Shown: positions 8,010 to 15,359, counted from the first letter of the stretch. The stretch: DNA of 16,471 nt from Eubacteriales bacterium (GCA_030529125.1 JAUMXP010000017.1:1-16471); one strand, 5' to 3'. Notes: generated by a model from the letters alone, not told the origin. Numbers and translations: made by a program.

Positions 8010-8025
8010 CCACTATATATTGTAT
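8010..8025. promoter_or_regulatory. NrdR-box-like palindrome 3, next to the nrdDG start site
   Basis: CCACTATATATTGTAT matches 14 of 16 positions of the NrdR consensus ACACWATATATWGTGT. It lies about 15-30 bases downstream of the predicted start site, where a bound repressor could block transcription. NrdR, the ATP-cone repressor of ribonucleotide reductase operons, is the expected ligand; the gene itself is not in the window. Confidence 0.5.
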
Positions 8026-8077
8026 ATTCGGACCATATATGTAACAACCATGTAATAAATATAGGAGGAGCACGAAC

Positions 8078-10429
8078 ATGATAAATAAAATTGTTAAACG
8101 TGACGGTAGAGCTGTTGACTTTGATCTCGACAAAATTGCTCAGGCCATATACAAGGCAGCTCAGGCTATCGGCGGTAACGACTACACCGCAGCTAACGAT
8201 CTCGCACAGAAAGTTTGTGAATATTTAGAGGCTGAACATAACGAAGAACTCCCTACTGTAGAACACGTACAGGACACAGTAGAGAAGGTTCTCATCGAGA
8301 ATGGTCACGCTAGAACAGCTAAGGAGTTTATTCTCTACCGTGCAGAACGTACACGTGTCAGAGAAATGAACACAAAGCTGATGAAGATTTACGAAGACCT
8401 CACATTCATGTCAGCAAAGGACAACGACGTTAAGCGTGAAAACGCTAACATCGACGGCGATACCGCCATGGGCACAATGCTCAAGTATGGTAGTGAGGGT
8501 GCTAAGCAGTTCTATGAGATGTACATCTTAAACCCTAAGCACGCTAAAGCTCACAGAAACGGTGACATCCATATTCACGATCTCGACTTTCTGACACTTA
8601 CTACTACCTGCTGTCAGATCGACCTTCTTAAACTTTTTAAAGATGGTTTCTCTACAGGTCACGGCTTCATCAGAGAACCTAACGATATCGCATCATATTC
8701 TGCTCTTGCTTGTATTGCTATCCAGTCTAACCAGAACGACCAGCACGGCGGTCAGTCTGTACCTAACTTTGACTACGCAATGGCTCCTGGTGTAGCTAAA
8801 ACATACAGAAAGCTCTACAGAAAGAACATTGAAAGAGCTGTTGAGCTTATCGAAGATATCGAAGACACAACATCAGTTCTCGCCCTTATCTGTGACAAGG
8901 CTGAAGAGCTCACAAATGATACTCCTAAGCTTTTAGCCGGCAAAGACTATATGGCTAAAGAGCTCGAGCTCTTAGTAGAAACTTACGGCGAGAAGAGTGC
9001 AGGCAAAATCCAGCGTTTTGCATTAAAGCACGCAGAAAAGGAAATCGACCGCGCTACATACCAGGCTATGGAAGCATTGGTTCACAACTTAAACACAATG
9101 CACTCACGTGCAGGTGCTCAGATTCCATTCTCATCTATCAACTACGGTACTGACACTTCTCCTGAGGGCAGACTTGTCATCAAGAACGTTATGCTCGCTA
9201 CAGAAAACGGTTTAGGCAACTCTGAGACTCCTATCTTCCCTATCCACATCTTCAAGGTTAAGGAAGGTGTTAACTACAATGAAGGCGATCCTAACTACGA
9301 TTTATTCAAGCTTTCATTCAGAGTTTCTGCTAAGCGTCTCTTCCCTAACTATTCATTTATTGATGCTCCATACAACCTTCAGTACTACAAAGAAGGTCAC
9401 CCAGAAACAGAAATTGCTTACATGGGTTGCCGTACACGTGTTATCGGTAACGTTCACGACCCATCACGCGAAATCACATATGGCAGAGGTAACTTAAGTT
9501 TCACATCAATCAACCTGCCACGTCTTGCTATTTTATCTAACAAAAACGTTGACTTCTTCTTTGAACAGCTTGATAGAATGCTCGATTTAGTTATCGATCA
9601 GCTCCTTGAGAGATTTGAGATTCAGTGTCAGAAATGCGTCAGAAACTACCCATTCTTAATGGGTCAGGGCATCTGGATTGACTCTGACAAACTCTCCATC
9701 GACGACGAAGTAAGAGAAGTGCTCAAACACGGTACACTTTCTTGCGGCTTCATCGGTCTTGCTGAAACACTCAAAGCGCTTATCGGCAAGCACCATGGTG
9801 AAACAGAAGAAGCTCAGCGCCTTGGTCTTGAGATCATCGGCTTCATGAGAAAGAAGATGGACAAAGCATCTCAGAAATACAAACTCAACTTCTCTCTTTT
9901 AGCAACTCCGGCTGAAGGTCTTTCAGGCAGATTTGTACGCATGGATAAACAACGTTTCGGTGTTATCCCTGGCGTTACAGACAGAAACTACTACACTAAC
10001 TCTTTCCACATTCCTGTATATTATCAGATCAGTGCTTTCGACAAAATTAAACTCGAAGCACCATACCACAACCTCACTAACGCAGGTCATATCTCATACG
10101 TTGAGCTTGATGGTGACCCATCACAGAACTTAGACGCTTTCGAGCAGGTTGTAAGATGCATGAAAGAAGCAGGCATCGGCTACGGCTCAATCAACCATCC
10201 AGTAGACAGAGACCCTGTTTGTGGTCACACAGGTATTATCGGCGATGTTTGTCCTAAGTGCGGACGTAAAGAAGGTAGCAGCGGTGTTGGTTTTGAACGT
10301 ATCAGACGTATCACAGGATATCTCGTAGGTACTGTTGATCGTTTCAACAACGCTAAGCGTTCTGAAGTAGAAGACAGAGTAAAGCACTCACTCGGCGGTA
10401 GTGCTCTCTCTGATGCTGAGGCTGTATAA
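8078..10429 (+). CDS. nrdD: Anaerobic (class III) ribonucleoside-triphosphate reductase, glycyl-radical enzyme
   Basis: NrdD reduces ribonucleoside triphosphates to dNTPs under anoxia using a glycyl radical. Residues 1-95 are an ATP-cone (starting IVKRDGRAVDFD) that senses ATP/dATP. The barrel follows, with NGDIHIHDLDF and Cys178/Cys179 (TCCQIDL), NDQHGGQS at 220-227, and YMGCRTR with Cys451 at the thiyl-radical position. The C-terminus has RITGYL with the radical Gly747 and the RVKH tail. The zinc motif reads CGHT at 715-718 and CPKC at 725-728, so three Cys plus a possible His ligand rather than two CxxC pairs. At 783 residues it is a full-length, ATP-cone-bearing form. AGGAGG lies 9 bases before the ATG. 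nrdG follows with a one-base overlap; regulation by NrdR is suggested upstream. Confidence 0.97.
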   Translation: MINKIVKRDGRAVDFDLDKIAQAIYKAAQAIGGNDYTAANDLAQKVCEYLEAEHNEELPTVEHVQDTVEKVLIENGHARTAKEFILYRAERTRVREMNTKLMKIYEDLTFMSAKDNDVKRENANIDGDTAMGTMLKYGSEGAKQFYEMYILNPKHAKAHRNGDIHIHDLDFLTLTTTCCQIDLLKLFKDGFSTGHGFIREPNDIASYSALACIAIQSNQNDQHGGQSVPNFDYAMAPGVAKTYRKLYRKNIERAVELIEDIEDTTSVLALICDKAEELTNDTPKLLAGKDYMAKELELLVETYGEKSAGKIQRFALKHAEKEIDRATYQAMEALVHNLNTMHSRAGAQIPFSSINYGTDTSPEGRLVIKNVMLATENGLGNSETPIFPIHIFKVKEGVNYNEGDPNYDLFKLSFRVSAKRLFPNYSFIDAPYNLQYYKEGHPETEIAYMGCRTRVIGNVHDPSREITYGRGNLSFTSINLPRLAILSNKNVDFFFEQLDRMLDLVIDQLLERFEIQCQKCVRNYPFLMGQGIWIDSDKLSIDDEVREVLKHGTLSCGFIGLAETLKALIGKHHGETEEAQRLGLEIIGFMRKKMDKASQKYKLNFSLLATPAEGLSGRFVRMDKQRFGVIPGVTDRNYYTNSFHIPVYYQISAFDKIKLEAPYHNLTNAGHISYVELDGDPSQNLDAFEQVVRCMKEAGIGYGSINHPVDRDPVCGHTGIIGDVCPKCGRKEGSSGVGFERIRRITGYLVGTVDRFNNAKRSEVEDRVKHSLGGSALSDAEAV

Positions 10430-10935
10430 TGCCAAAGCTCAGACTTGCCGGTGTAATCAGAAATTCTATTGTTGACGGTCCCGGTATACGTATGACAGTA
10501 TTCACTCAGGGCTGTCCACATCACTGCAAAGGATGTCACAACGAACAGACATGGGATTTTTCAGGCGGCTACGACTCGTCAACTGAACGAATCTTAGAAG
10601 AAGCTAAAAAAGACCCACTTATCAGAGGTCTTACGCTCTCAGGCGGTGAGCCGTTTTGTCAGGCTGAGGCTCTCAGCATTCTGTGCAAAGAAGCTAAAGA
10701 AAACGGCTACGATATCTTCTGTTACACAGGATACACATTTGAAAAATTACTTTCACAGTTTAATACTCATCCTGAGTACGAAGCATTACTCAAAGAATGC
10801 GACTGGCTTGTTGACGGGCCATTTGTGTTAGAAGAACGCTCGCTGATGCTCAAGTTCAGAGGCAGTAAAAACCAGCGTATACTCGATGTCAAAAAATCCC
10901 TCGAGTGCGGATACGCTGTACAAGCAGATATTTAA
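10429..10935 (+). CDS. nrdG: Anaerobic ribonucleotide reductase activating protein, radical SAM
   Basis: NrdG uses a [4Fe-4S] cluster and S-adenosylmethionine to make the glycyl radical on NrdD. The cluster motif CPHHCKGC (Cys29, Cys33, Cys36) and LTLSGGEPF (72-75 holds GGEP) are clear. The C-terminal DGPF and FRGSKNQR motifs are typical of NrdG rather than of pyruvate formate-lyase activase. Its length of 168 is normal. The nrdD stop and nrdG start overlap as TAATG, so the two are translationally coupled and probably made in fixed ratio. A hairpin at 10957 ends the unit. Confidence 0.97.
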   Translation: MPKLRLAGVIRNSIVDGPGIRMTVFTQGCPHHCKGCHNEQTWDFSGGYDSSTERILEEAKKDPLIRGLTLSGGEPFCQAEALSILCKEAKENGYDIFCYTGYTFEKLLSQFNTHPEYEALLKECDWLVDGPFVLEERSLMLKFRGSKNQRILDVKKSLECGYAVQADI

Positions 10936-10956
10936 AAACAGAAACCTTACATAGAT

Positions 10957-10992
10957 AAAAGGCTGGCGGATAATATTCGTCAGCCTTTTACG
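10957..10992 (+). terminator. Hairpin terminator after nrdDG
   Basis: AAAAGGCTG (10957-10965) pairs with CAGCCTTTT (10981-10989). GCG/CGT adds three more pairs around a 9-base AT-rich loop. The free T-tract is short, since the four T belong to the stem, so termination may be partial. Confidence 0.75.
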
Positions 10993-11018
10993 TTACCTTA
11001 AAATATTAAAAAACTACC

Positions 11019-11046
11019 TTGAAAAAATTTGCACTAATGATACAAT
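11019..11046 (+). promoter_or_regulatory. Promoter of the dockerin-bearing hydrolase
   Basis: TTGAAA (11019-11024), spacer of 16 bases, TACAAT (11041-11046) with an extended -10 TG at 11038-11039. The ribosome binding site GGAGG is at 11071-11075, before the ATG at 11081. Confidence 0.65.
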
Positions 11047-11080
11047 AGTATATATCAAATATACAAAATCGGAGGATATT

Positions 11081-12430
11081 ATGAAAACTAAAAAACTCAT
11101 CAGCATAACCCTTTCATTGATTATGCTATTATCTGCTACCATATTCACAACACCTGCAAGTGCAACTACCTTTGATTCACCAGTTGTAGAATTAGATGTA
11201 AAAAGCAAAGACTTTGTAGCAACAACTGCTACTTTACCAGCATATCAGAATTATCTTGACAGACTCGCAGAACTCAAAGAGTTCACAGGCGTTGCATACT
11301 TAACCAAAGACGGATATGTACTTAGCCAGATTGCTTGCGGTATGCAGAACACTAAAGAGAACAAAGAAATGACTATTGATACTCTGTTTCCTTTAGGCTC
11401 TGTATCAAAGCAGTTCTGTGCTACTGCTGTTCTTTTACTTCAGGAACAAGGCAAGCTCAGTGTTAACGACAAGCTAAGCAAGTATTTTCCAGAATATACT
11501 ATTGGCAAAGACATTACTATACACGATCTCCTCAGCATGCGCTCAGGTATACGCGACCATGTTAACAACGATGATGACTACATTGGTCACGAAGACCCAT
11601 TTTTGGAGTACAAAGTATCTGCCACTGCAACAAACGCAGAAAACATACAAGCAATCACCCAATGGCTCTTTACTCAAAAATTGAAATTCACTCCTGGTTC
11701 AGCTCACTCATATTCAAACGCAAACTTCCTGCTGCTTTCAATAATTGTTGAACAAGTATCCAATATGAGCTATATGGACTTTATCAAGCAGAATATTTTC
11801 ATCCCTCTTAATATGACAAACTCAGGCTTTTACGAAGAGATTTATGGCTCACCTGATTTAGCAGAACCTAAATTAGAAGAGGGCGAAGAACCAATTGAGC
11901 CATACCTTAAGGGTTTATCTCAGGGTGCAGGCGACCTTGTTTCAAATGCAAAAGATATGGACAAATGGCTGACTGCTTTATCTGACTGTACAATACTCAG
12001 CGAAGAAAGCTACAAAGCAATGTCTACAAATCATGGTAGCAACTACGGCTATGGTTTTTACACTGACACTAAAAAGGGTTCAGTATTTCACGCAGGTAAC
12101 ATCGCAACCTACGAATCCTTTGTGCTTACTTTCCCACAGGAAAATCTGAACGTGTTTGTTATTACCAATGACGTTTATAAAATGCGCGATAATAATTTAC
12201 CTATGTCCACTTTCGGACAAGGACTTGCAAACAGAGTGAGAACATCGAGTTTCGGCGATATTGATGACGATGGTAGCATCTCAGTTCATGATGCAACTGC
12301 TGTTCAGATGCACGTAGCACAGCTCAACATACTCACTGACAAAGAGCTAAAGCGTGCCGATACTAACGCTGATAGCTTAGTATCAGTACTTGACGCAACC
12401 CAAATCCAGCGCTTGTTAGCAAAACTGTAA
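11081..12430 (+). CDS. Secreted serine beta-lactamase/DD-peptidase-family hydrolase with C-terminal dockerin
   Basis: This is a 449-residue exported protein. Residues 1-28 are a signal peptide (KTKK, hydrophobic core, ASA before Thr29). Residues 50-380 are a Beta-lactamase (class C / esterase) domain: SxxK as Ser107-Val-Ser-Lys110, YxN as Tyr211-Ser-Asn213, and HAG at 337-339 in the place of KTG. Residues 391-449 are a type I dockerin with two Ca2+ loops: Asp393, 395, 397, 404 and Asp427, Asn429, Asp431, Asp438. Positions 10-11 of the loops are Val-His and Val-Leu rather than the Ser-Thr of Clostridium thermocellum, so the cohesin partner differs. It should sit on a cell-surface or extracellular scaffold. 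Esterase, D-amino-acid peptidase and cell-wall roles are all possible; HxG favours a non-beta-lactamase. Monocistronic. Confidence 0.9.
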   Translation: MKTKKLISITLSLIMLLSATIFTTPASATTFDSPVVELDVKSKDFVATTATLPAYQNYLDRLAELKEFTGVAYLTKDGYVLSQIACGMQNTKENKEMTIDTLFPLGSVSKQFCATAVLLLQEQGKLSVNDKLSKYFPEYTIGKDITIHDLLSMRSGIRDHVNNDDDYIGHEDPFLEYKVSATATNAENIQAITQWLFTQKLKFTPGSAHSYSNANFLLLSIIVEQVSNMSYMDFIKQNIFIPLNMTNSGFYEEIYGSPDLAEPKLEEGEEPIEPYLKGLSQGAGDLVSNAKDMDKWLTALSDCTILSEESYKAMSTNHGSNYGYGFYTDTKKGSVFHAGNIATYESFVLTFPQENLNVFVITNDVYKMRDNNLPMSTFGQGLANRVRTSSFGDIDDDGSISVHDATAVQMHVAQLNILTDKELKRADTNADSLVSVLDATQIQRLLAKL

Positions 12431-12445
12431 GTATCCTAAACATAA

Positions 12446-12480
12446 AAAAGACACAGGGACAATCCTGTGTCTTTTCTTTT
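12446..12480. terminator. Bidirectional terminator between convergent genes
   Basis: AAAAGACACAGG (12446-12457) pairs with CCTGTGTCTTTT (12464-12475) around loop GACAAT. T-rich sequence follows on the plus strand (CTTTT), and an A-run on the plus strand gives a T-run for the minus strand. It ends both the hydrolase and the HAD gene, whose stop at 12479 is at the stem edge. Confidence 0.88.
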
Positions 12481-13111
12481 AGTCTTTAAGTAGATTTTCA
12501 GCCGCCACTTTTATTTCTTCAAAAGAATTAATAACACAATCATATGACTCTACTTCTCCAAAGCCGTATGATGCATATACAAATGGGATGCAAGCCTCTC
12601 TTGCAGCATTCTCGTCACTTTTTGTATCGCCAACGTAGATAGCTTTTTCAAAGCCGTTACGCTTAATAACAAGCTCTATGTTCTCGCCTTTTGATAAGGG
12701 GCTTGAACCTGCACACTCGTAATCTGTGAACAATTCTTTTAAATTATAATATTCTAGAAAAGAATTAAGGTAGCCACTCTGACAATTGCTCACTATAGCG
12801 ATTTTATATTTCTGTTTGAGAATTTTAAGCGTTTCAATAACGTTATCATAGAGCTTTGCGCCGTGTTGCCTGATGTGCTTTTGCTCGCGCGCAAATATCT
12901 CCTCTATCAGCTGTTCAGCCGTTGACTTTTCTATTCCTATAAAAAAGTCATCGATAAACCCTGCTTTATTCTTGCCCATCATTGAGGACATGATCTCTTT
13001 TGTCATTTTTAGTCTCGGGCATTTTTCTGACAGAACAGCGTTCCATATCTCAACAACTGTGTCGCTTGTGTCCCACAGCGTTCCATCTAAATCAAAAATA
13101 ATCGCTTTCAT
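12479..13111 (-). CDS. HAD-superfamily hydrolase, phosphoglycolate phosphatase-like
   Basis: This is a 210-residue cytoplasmic phosphatase of HAD subfamily IA. Motif I is FDLDGT with nucleophile Asp7 and Asp9; an alpha-helical C1 cap covers about residues 15-85. Motif II has Ser108 (AIVSNC), motif III is Lys141, and motif IV is GDTKSDENAA with Asp162 and Asp166, so all catalytic residues are present. The closest familiar relatives are Gph/PGP phosphatases, but HAD-IA substrates cannot be assigned from motifs. It is alone on the minus strand, convergent with the hydrolase and divergent from the H-cluster operon. The ribosome binding site AGGTGAT (13123-13117) lies five bases before the ATG. 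Confidence 0.88.
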   Translation of the reverse strand: MKAIIFDLDGTLWDTSDTVVEIWNAVLSEKCPRLKMTKEIMSSMMGKNKAGFIDDFFIGIEKSTAEQLIEEIFAREQKHIRQHGAKLYDNVIETLKILKQKYKIAIVSNCQSGYLNSFLEYYNLKELFTDYECAGSSPLSKGENIELVIKRNGFEKAIYVGDTKSDENAAREACIPFVYASYGFGEVESYDCVINSFEEIKVAAENLLKD

Positions 13112-13130
13112 AACTTATCACCTGTAAGCT

Positions 13131-13159
13131 ATTATACTACGAAGTTACAAGAAATTAAA
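13131..13159 (-). promoter_or_regulatory. Candidate promoter of the HAD gene
   Basis: On the minus strand a consensus TATAAT (13136-13131) has TTTAAT (13159-13154) 17 bases upstream; the -35 is weak. The implied transcript starts near 13124, right at the ribosome binding site, so the leader would be only about 13 bases. Confidence 0.45.
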
Positions 13160-13239
13160 GTGGAAAATTGCTCACACTTTGTCCGTCATTTTTCACATAA
13201 TCAGCAGATAATATTTGTGTAGAATTAAAATCTCATTTA

Positions 13240-13248
13240 TGCTAAAAT
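13240..13248 (+). promoter_or_regulatory. Extended -10 promoter of the H-cluster sensor operon
   Basis: TGCTAAAAT at 13240-13248 is a good extended -10; no -35 hexamer is convincing at 16-18 bases, consistent with a regulated promoter. The start would be near 13255, leaving about 27 bases to the ATG at 13282. Confidence 0.5.
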
Positions 13249-13267
13249 TATATTATGTATATGAGAA

Positions 13268-13284
13268 AGGGCGGAATCTATATG
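13268..13284 (+). promoter_or_regulatory. Ribosome binding site that decides the start of the first operon gene
   Basis: AAAGGGCGG ends 8 bases before the ATG at 13282. The in-frame ATG at 13255 has no such site and coincides with the predicted transcription start. Confidence 0.6.
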
Positions 13285-13629
13285 ATAATAAAAGATATAA
13301 TTGATATTTTAGAGGGCGAAATCATTAGCGAAGGTGATCTTAACCACGAAATCAAAACTGCTTGCGGTTCAGATATGATGAGTGATGTTTTGGCTTTTGT
13401 TAAAGACCAGTCTGTGCTTTTGACAGGTCTAGTTAACCCTCAGGTAGTCAGAACAGCAGAAATGATGGATATGGCATGCATCGTTTTTGTACGTGGCAAA
13501 ACTCCTGACCAGTCTATCATTGACTTAGCAAAAGCTAGAGATATTACACTTATTAAAACACGTTTTCGAATGTTCACAGCATGTGGACTTTTATATTCAA
13601 ACGGTTTATCAGGAGGCTGTGACCTATGA
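13282..13629 (+). CDS. DRTGG-like domain protein, first gene of the H-cluster operon
   Basis: This is a small soluble protein of 115 residues from ATG 13282, with no signal or membrane segment. The pattern (IKDIIDILEGEIISEG, then ACGSDMMSDVLAFV, VLLTGLVNPQ, ACIVFVRGK, ITLIKT) resembles stand-alone DRTGG domains, named after a motif in HPr kinase N-termini and CBS-pyrophosphatase proteins. The literal Asp-Arg-Thr motif is absent, with LTGLVNPQ in its place. Its role is unknown; DRTGG domains are often taken as ligand or partner binding. It overlaps the following ATPase gene by ATGA, so the two are likely co-translated and may interact. A related 109-residue protein is encoded at 15372 in the same operon. 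The family call is moderately sure; no function is claimed. Confidence 0.75.
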   Translation: MIIKDIIDILEGEIISEGDLNHEIKTACGSDMMSDVLAFVKDQSVLLTGLVNPQVVRTAEMMDMACIVFVRGKTPDQSIIDLAKARDITLIKTRFRMFTACGLLYSNGLSGGCDL

Positions 13630-14054
13630 GTGCAATCCACCTGACATACGAAGTACCGGGCGATGACTTCACCCGTGCAGGTGAAGCAAGCGGTGCTGTA
13701 AAAAAGCGACTGAAAGCACTAGGCTACAACTCTGATGCTATCAGACGTGTAGCTATAGCTATGTACGAAGCTGAAATCAACATGGTTATCCATGCTGAAG
13801 GTGGCTTCTGTGATGTTGACATCTATCCTGACAAGGTTGAGGTTCTGCTAGCTGACAAGGGTCCTGGTATCCCAGACGTTGAAAAAGCTATGCAGGCAGG
13901 TTTCTCTACCGCCCCTGACAATGTACGCAACTTAGGTTTTGGCGCAGGTATGGGTCTGCCTAATATCAAGAAATACACCGATGATATGCGTATCGAAACT
14001 GAAATCGGTGTTGGCACAAAGCTGTATCTTACAGTGCGTGTAAATAACCAATAA
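13626..14054 (+). CDS. GHKL ATPase, RsbW/SpoIIAB-like (anti-sigma or serine kinase type)
   Basis: This is a 142-residue stand-alone GHKL ATP-binding domain. The N box is YEAEINMVIHA with Glu48 and Asn52 in the ExxxN arrangement of SpoIIAB, where the Glu is general base and the Asn binds Mg2+. The G1 box is DKGPGI (77-82), the G2 box GFGAGMGLP (104-112), and a GVGT turn lies at 128-131. There is no histidine phospho-acceptor domain and no sensor domain, so it resembles partner-switching kinases rather than two-component kinases. The usual antagonist (a STAS protein), a PP2C/SpoIIE phosphatase and a sigma factor are all absent from this operon. Its translation is coupled to the DRTGG-like gene, and the H-cluster gene follows 30 bases later, pointing to a signalling job linked to that protein. 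Confidence 0.88.
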   Translation: MSAIHLTYEVPGDDFTRAGEASGAVKKRLKALGYNSDAIRRVAIAMYEAEINMVIHAEGGFCDVDIYPDKVEVLLADKGPGIPDVEKAMQAGFSTAPDNVRNLGFGAGMGLPNIKKYTDDMRIETEIGVGTKLYLTVRVNNQ

Positions 14055-14071
14055 AACTACTACTTTACATA

Positions 14072-14087
14072 AGAGGTGTGTGAAATG
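14072..14087 (+). promoter_or_regulatory. Ribosome binding site that decides the H-cluster gene start
   Basis: AGAGGTG (14072-14078) is 6 bases before the ATG at 14085. The upstream in-frame GTG at 14076 lies within this site and is unlikely to be used. Confidence 0.7.
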
Positions 14088-15359
14088 CAAAAGTATTTTC
14101 ACTCCGTAGAGCTTGAAGCAGATAAGTGCTGTGGCTGCACCAACTGCCTTAAGCGTTGTCCTACCGAAGCTATTCGTGTCCACGATGGTAAAGCAAGAAT
14201 CCTTGCTGACCGTTGTATAGACTGCGGTGAGTGTATCCGCATCTGTCCTCACAGAGCTAAACGCGCACACTCATCTAAACTAGAAGAAATCGAAAAATTT
14301 AAAATCAAAGTAGCTCTTCCTGCACCGGCACTATTCGGTCAGTTCTCGAACCTTGACGATATTGACATTGTGTTAAATGGGCTTAGAGCTATTGGTTTTG
14401 ACTTTATATTTGAAGTATCTCGCGCGGCTGAGCTTGTATCCGAAGCTACACGCAAACTCATCAGAGAAGGAAAACTCAAAACTCCTATAATCAGCTCAGC
14501 ATGCCCTGCTGTTGTACGACTTATCAAGATTCGTTTTCCTGATTTATGCGAGAACGTTATGCCTGTACTTGCACCTATGGAGATTGCCGCAAGACTAGCA
14601 AGACAGGAAGTCAAAAAACACACAGGACTACCTGACGAAGACATAGGTGTGTTCTTCATCACTCCATGTGCCGCTAAAGTAACTGAGGTCACCTCTCCTA
14701 CAACAGGCGAAAAATCTGCTTGTAATGGCGCTATAGCTATATCTAAAATTTACCCTCAGCTTACTCACGCTATGGATAAGTTAAGAGTTATTGAACCTAT
14801 CGCAAACTCTGGACTCATCGGTGTTGGCTGGGCTACAAGCGGTGGCGAAAGTGCCGCTATGCTCGGTGATAAATACTTAGCCGCAGACGGTATAGAAAAC
14901 GTAATCCGTGTACTCGAGGGCTTAGAAGATGATATGATACGTGATGTTCACTTCGTTGAACTCAACGCCTGCTCGGGCGGTTGTGTCGGTGGTGTGCTCA
15001 CTGTTGAGAATCCTTACGTTGCACAGGCGAGAATCCAGAACCTAAGAAAATATCTGCCTATCTCTCTCAACCATCTCAACGATGAAGATCTCGAGAGCTT
15101 TATGTGGAAAGGAGAGTTAGAGTTCAACGGTGAAGGCTTCAGACTTGACGAAGACATCTTCAAGGCTATGGATAAAATGGAACAGATGGAAAAAATATGC
15201 AAAGGTCTGCCTGGTCTTGACTGTGGCTCCTGCGGTTCACCTACCTGTCGTGCTATGGCTGAAGACATCGTAAAAGGTATGGCTAAAGAAACCGACTGTA
15301 TCCACAAGCTCAAAGAATCTATACAACACGTATATGACCATCTAAAAAACACTTTATAA
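14085..15359 (+). CDS. H-cluster ([FeFe]-hydrogenase-like) sensory protein with ferredoxin and C-terminal Fe-S domains
   Basis: The protein has 424 residues from ATG 14085. Residues 12-60 form a two-cluster ferredoxin domain (Cys15/16, 18, 21, 25; Cys44, 47, 50, 54). Residues 70-330 are the H-cluster domain with all four cluster cysteines: SSACP (Cys140), TPCAAK (Cys195), NACSGGC (Cys296, Cys300). The catalytic TSCCP is SSACP here, so the proton-relay Cys is Ala139; MPC is TPC, and the Met before the third motif is Asn. These changes match putative sensory groups (such as HydS) rather than H2-producing enzymes. Residues 370-410 are a PF04060-like Fe-S domain (Cys380, 383, 388, 405). No PAS domain is present. 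It is soluble. Cofactor insertion would need HydE, HydF and HydG, not seen here. A redox or H2 sensing role is inferred from residues and neighbours. Confidence 0.88.
   Translation: MQKYFHSVELEADKCCGCTNCLKRCPTEAIRVHDGKARILADRCIDCGECIRICPHRAKRAHSSKLEEIEKFKIKVALPAPALFGQFSNLDDIDIVLNGLRAIGFDFIFEVSRAAELVSEATRKLIREGKLKTPIISSACPAVVRLIKIRFPDLCENVMPVLAPMEIAARLARQEVKKHTGLPDEDIGVFFITPCAAKVTEVTSPTTGEKSACNGAIAISKIYPQLTHAMDKLRVIEPIANSGLIGVGWATSGGESAAMLGDKYLAADGIENVIRVLEGLEDDMIRDVHFVELNACSGGCVGGVLTVENPYVAQARIQNLRKYLPISLNHLNDEDLESFMWKGELEFNGEGFRLDEDIFKAMDKMEQMEKICKGLPGLDCGSCGSPTCRAMAEDIVKGMAKETDCIHKLKESIQHVYDHLKNTL

Larger units (their letters stand above)
7695..8077. other. 383-base non-coding stretch between putP and nrdD
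   Basis: No credible gene on either strand. In order it holds an NrdR-box-like palindrome (7698-7713), the putP terminator (7724-7759), a second T-tailed hairpin (7818-7861) enclosing another such palindrome, an AT-rich inverted repeat (7921-7951), a promoter (7960-7988), a third palindrome (8010-8025), and the nrdD ribosome binding site AGGAGG (8063-8068). Confidence 0.75.

Noticed and set aside
7695..8077. Known riboswitch upstream of nrdD
   Set aside because: No recognised aptamer core is seen; the structures present are short hairpins and DNA palindromes.
11081..12430. Call as an antibiotic-resistance beta-lactamase
   Set aside because: HAG replaces KTG and the protein carries a dockerin; family membership alone does not show beta-lactam hydrolysis.
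13160..13235. Possible Rex-type redox operator ahead of the H-cluster operon (TTTCACATAAT and ATTTGTGT)
   Set aside because: The half-sites are about 20 bases apart and do not form the usual compact palindrome of Rex sites.
13255..13281. Upstream ATG at 13255 as start of the first DRTGG-like gene
   Set aside because: No ribosome binding site, and it coincides with the predicted transcription start; ATG 13282 has AAAGGGCGG.
14339..14692. Antisense frame of 117 codons within the H-cluster gene
   Set aside because: The opposite strand has conserved H-cluster motifs; no start signal or family resemblance supports the antisense frame.
14085..15359. Call as a catalytic group A [FeFe] hydrogenase
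   Set aside because: The proton-relay Cys is Ala and other pocket residues are changed; the neighbours are signalling genes, not electron-transfer subunits.
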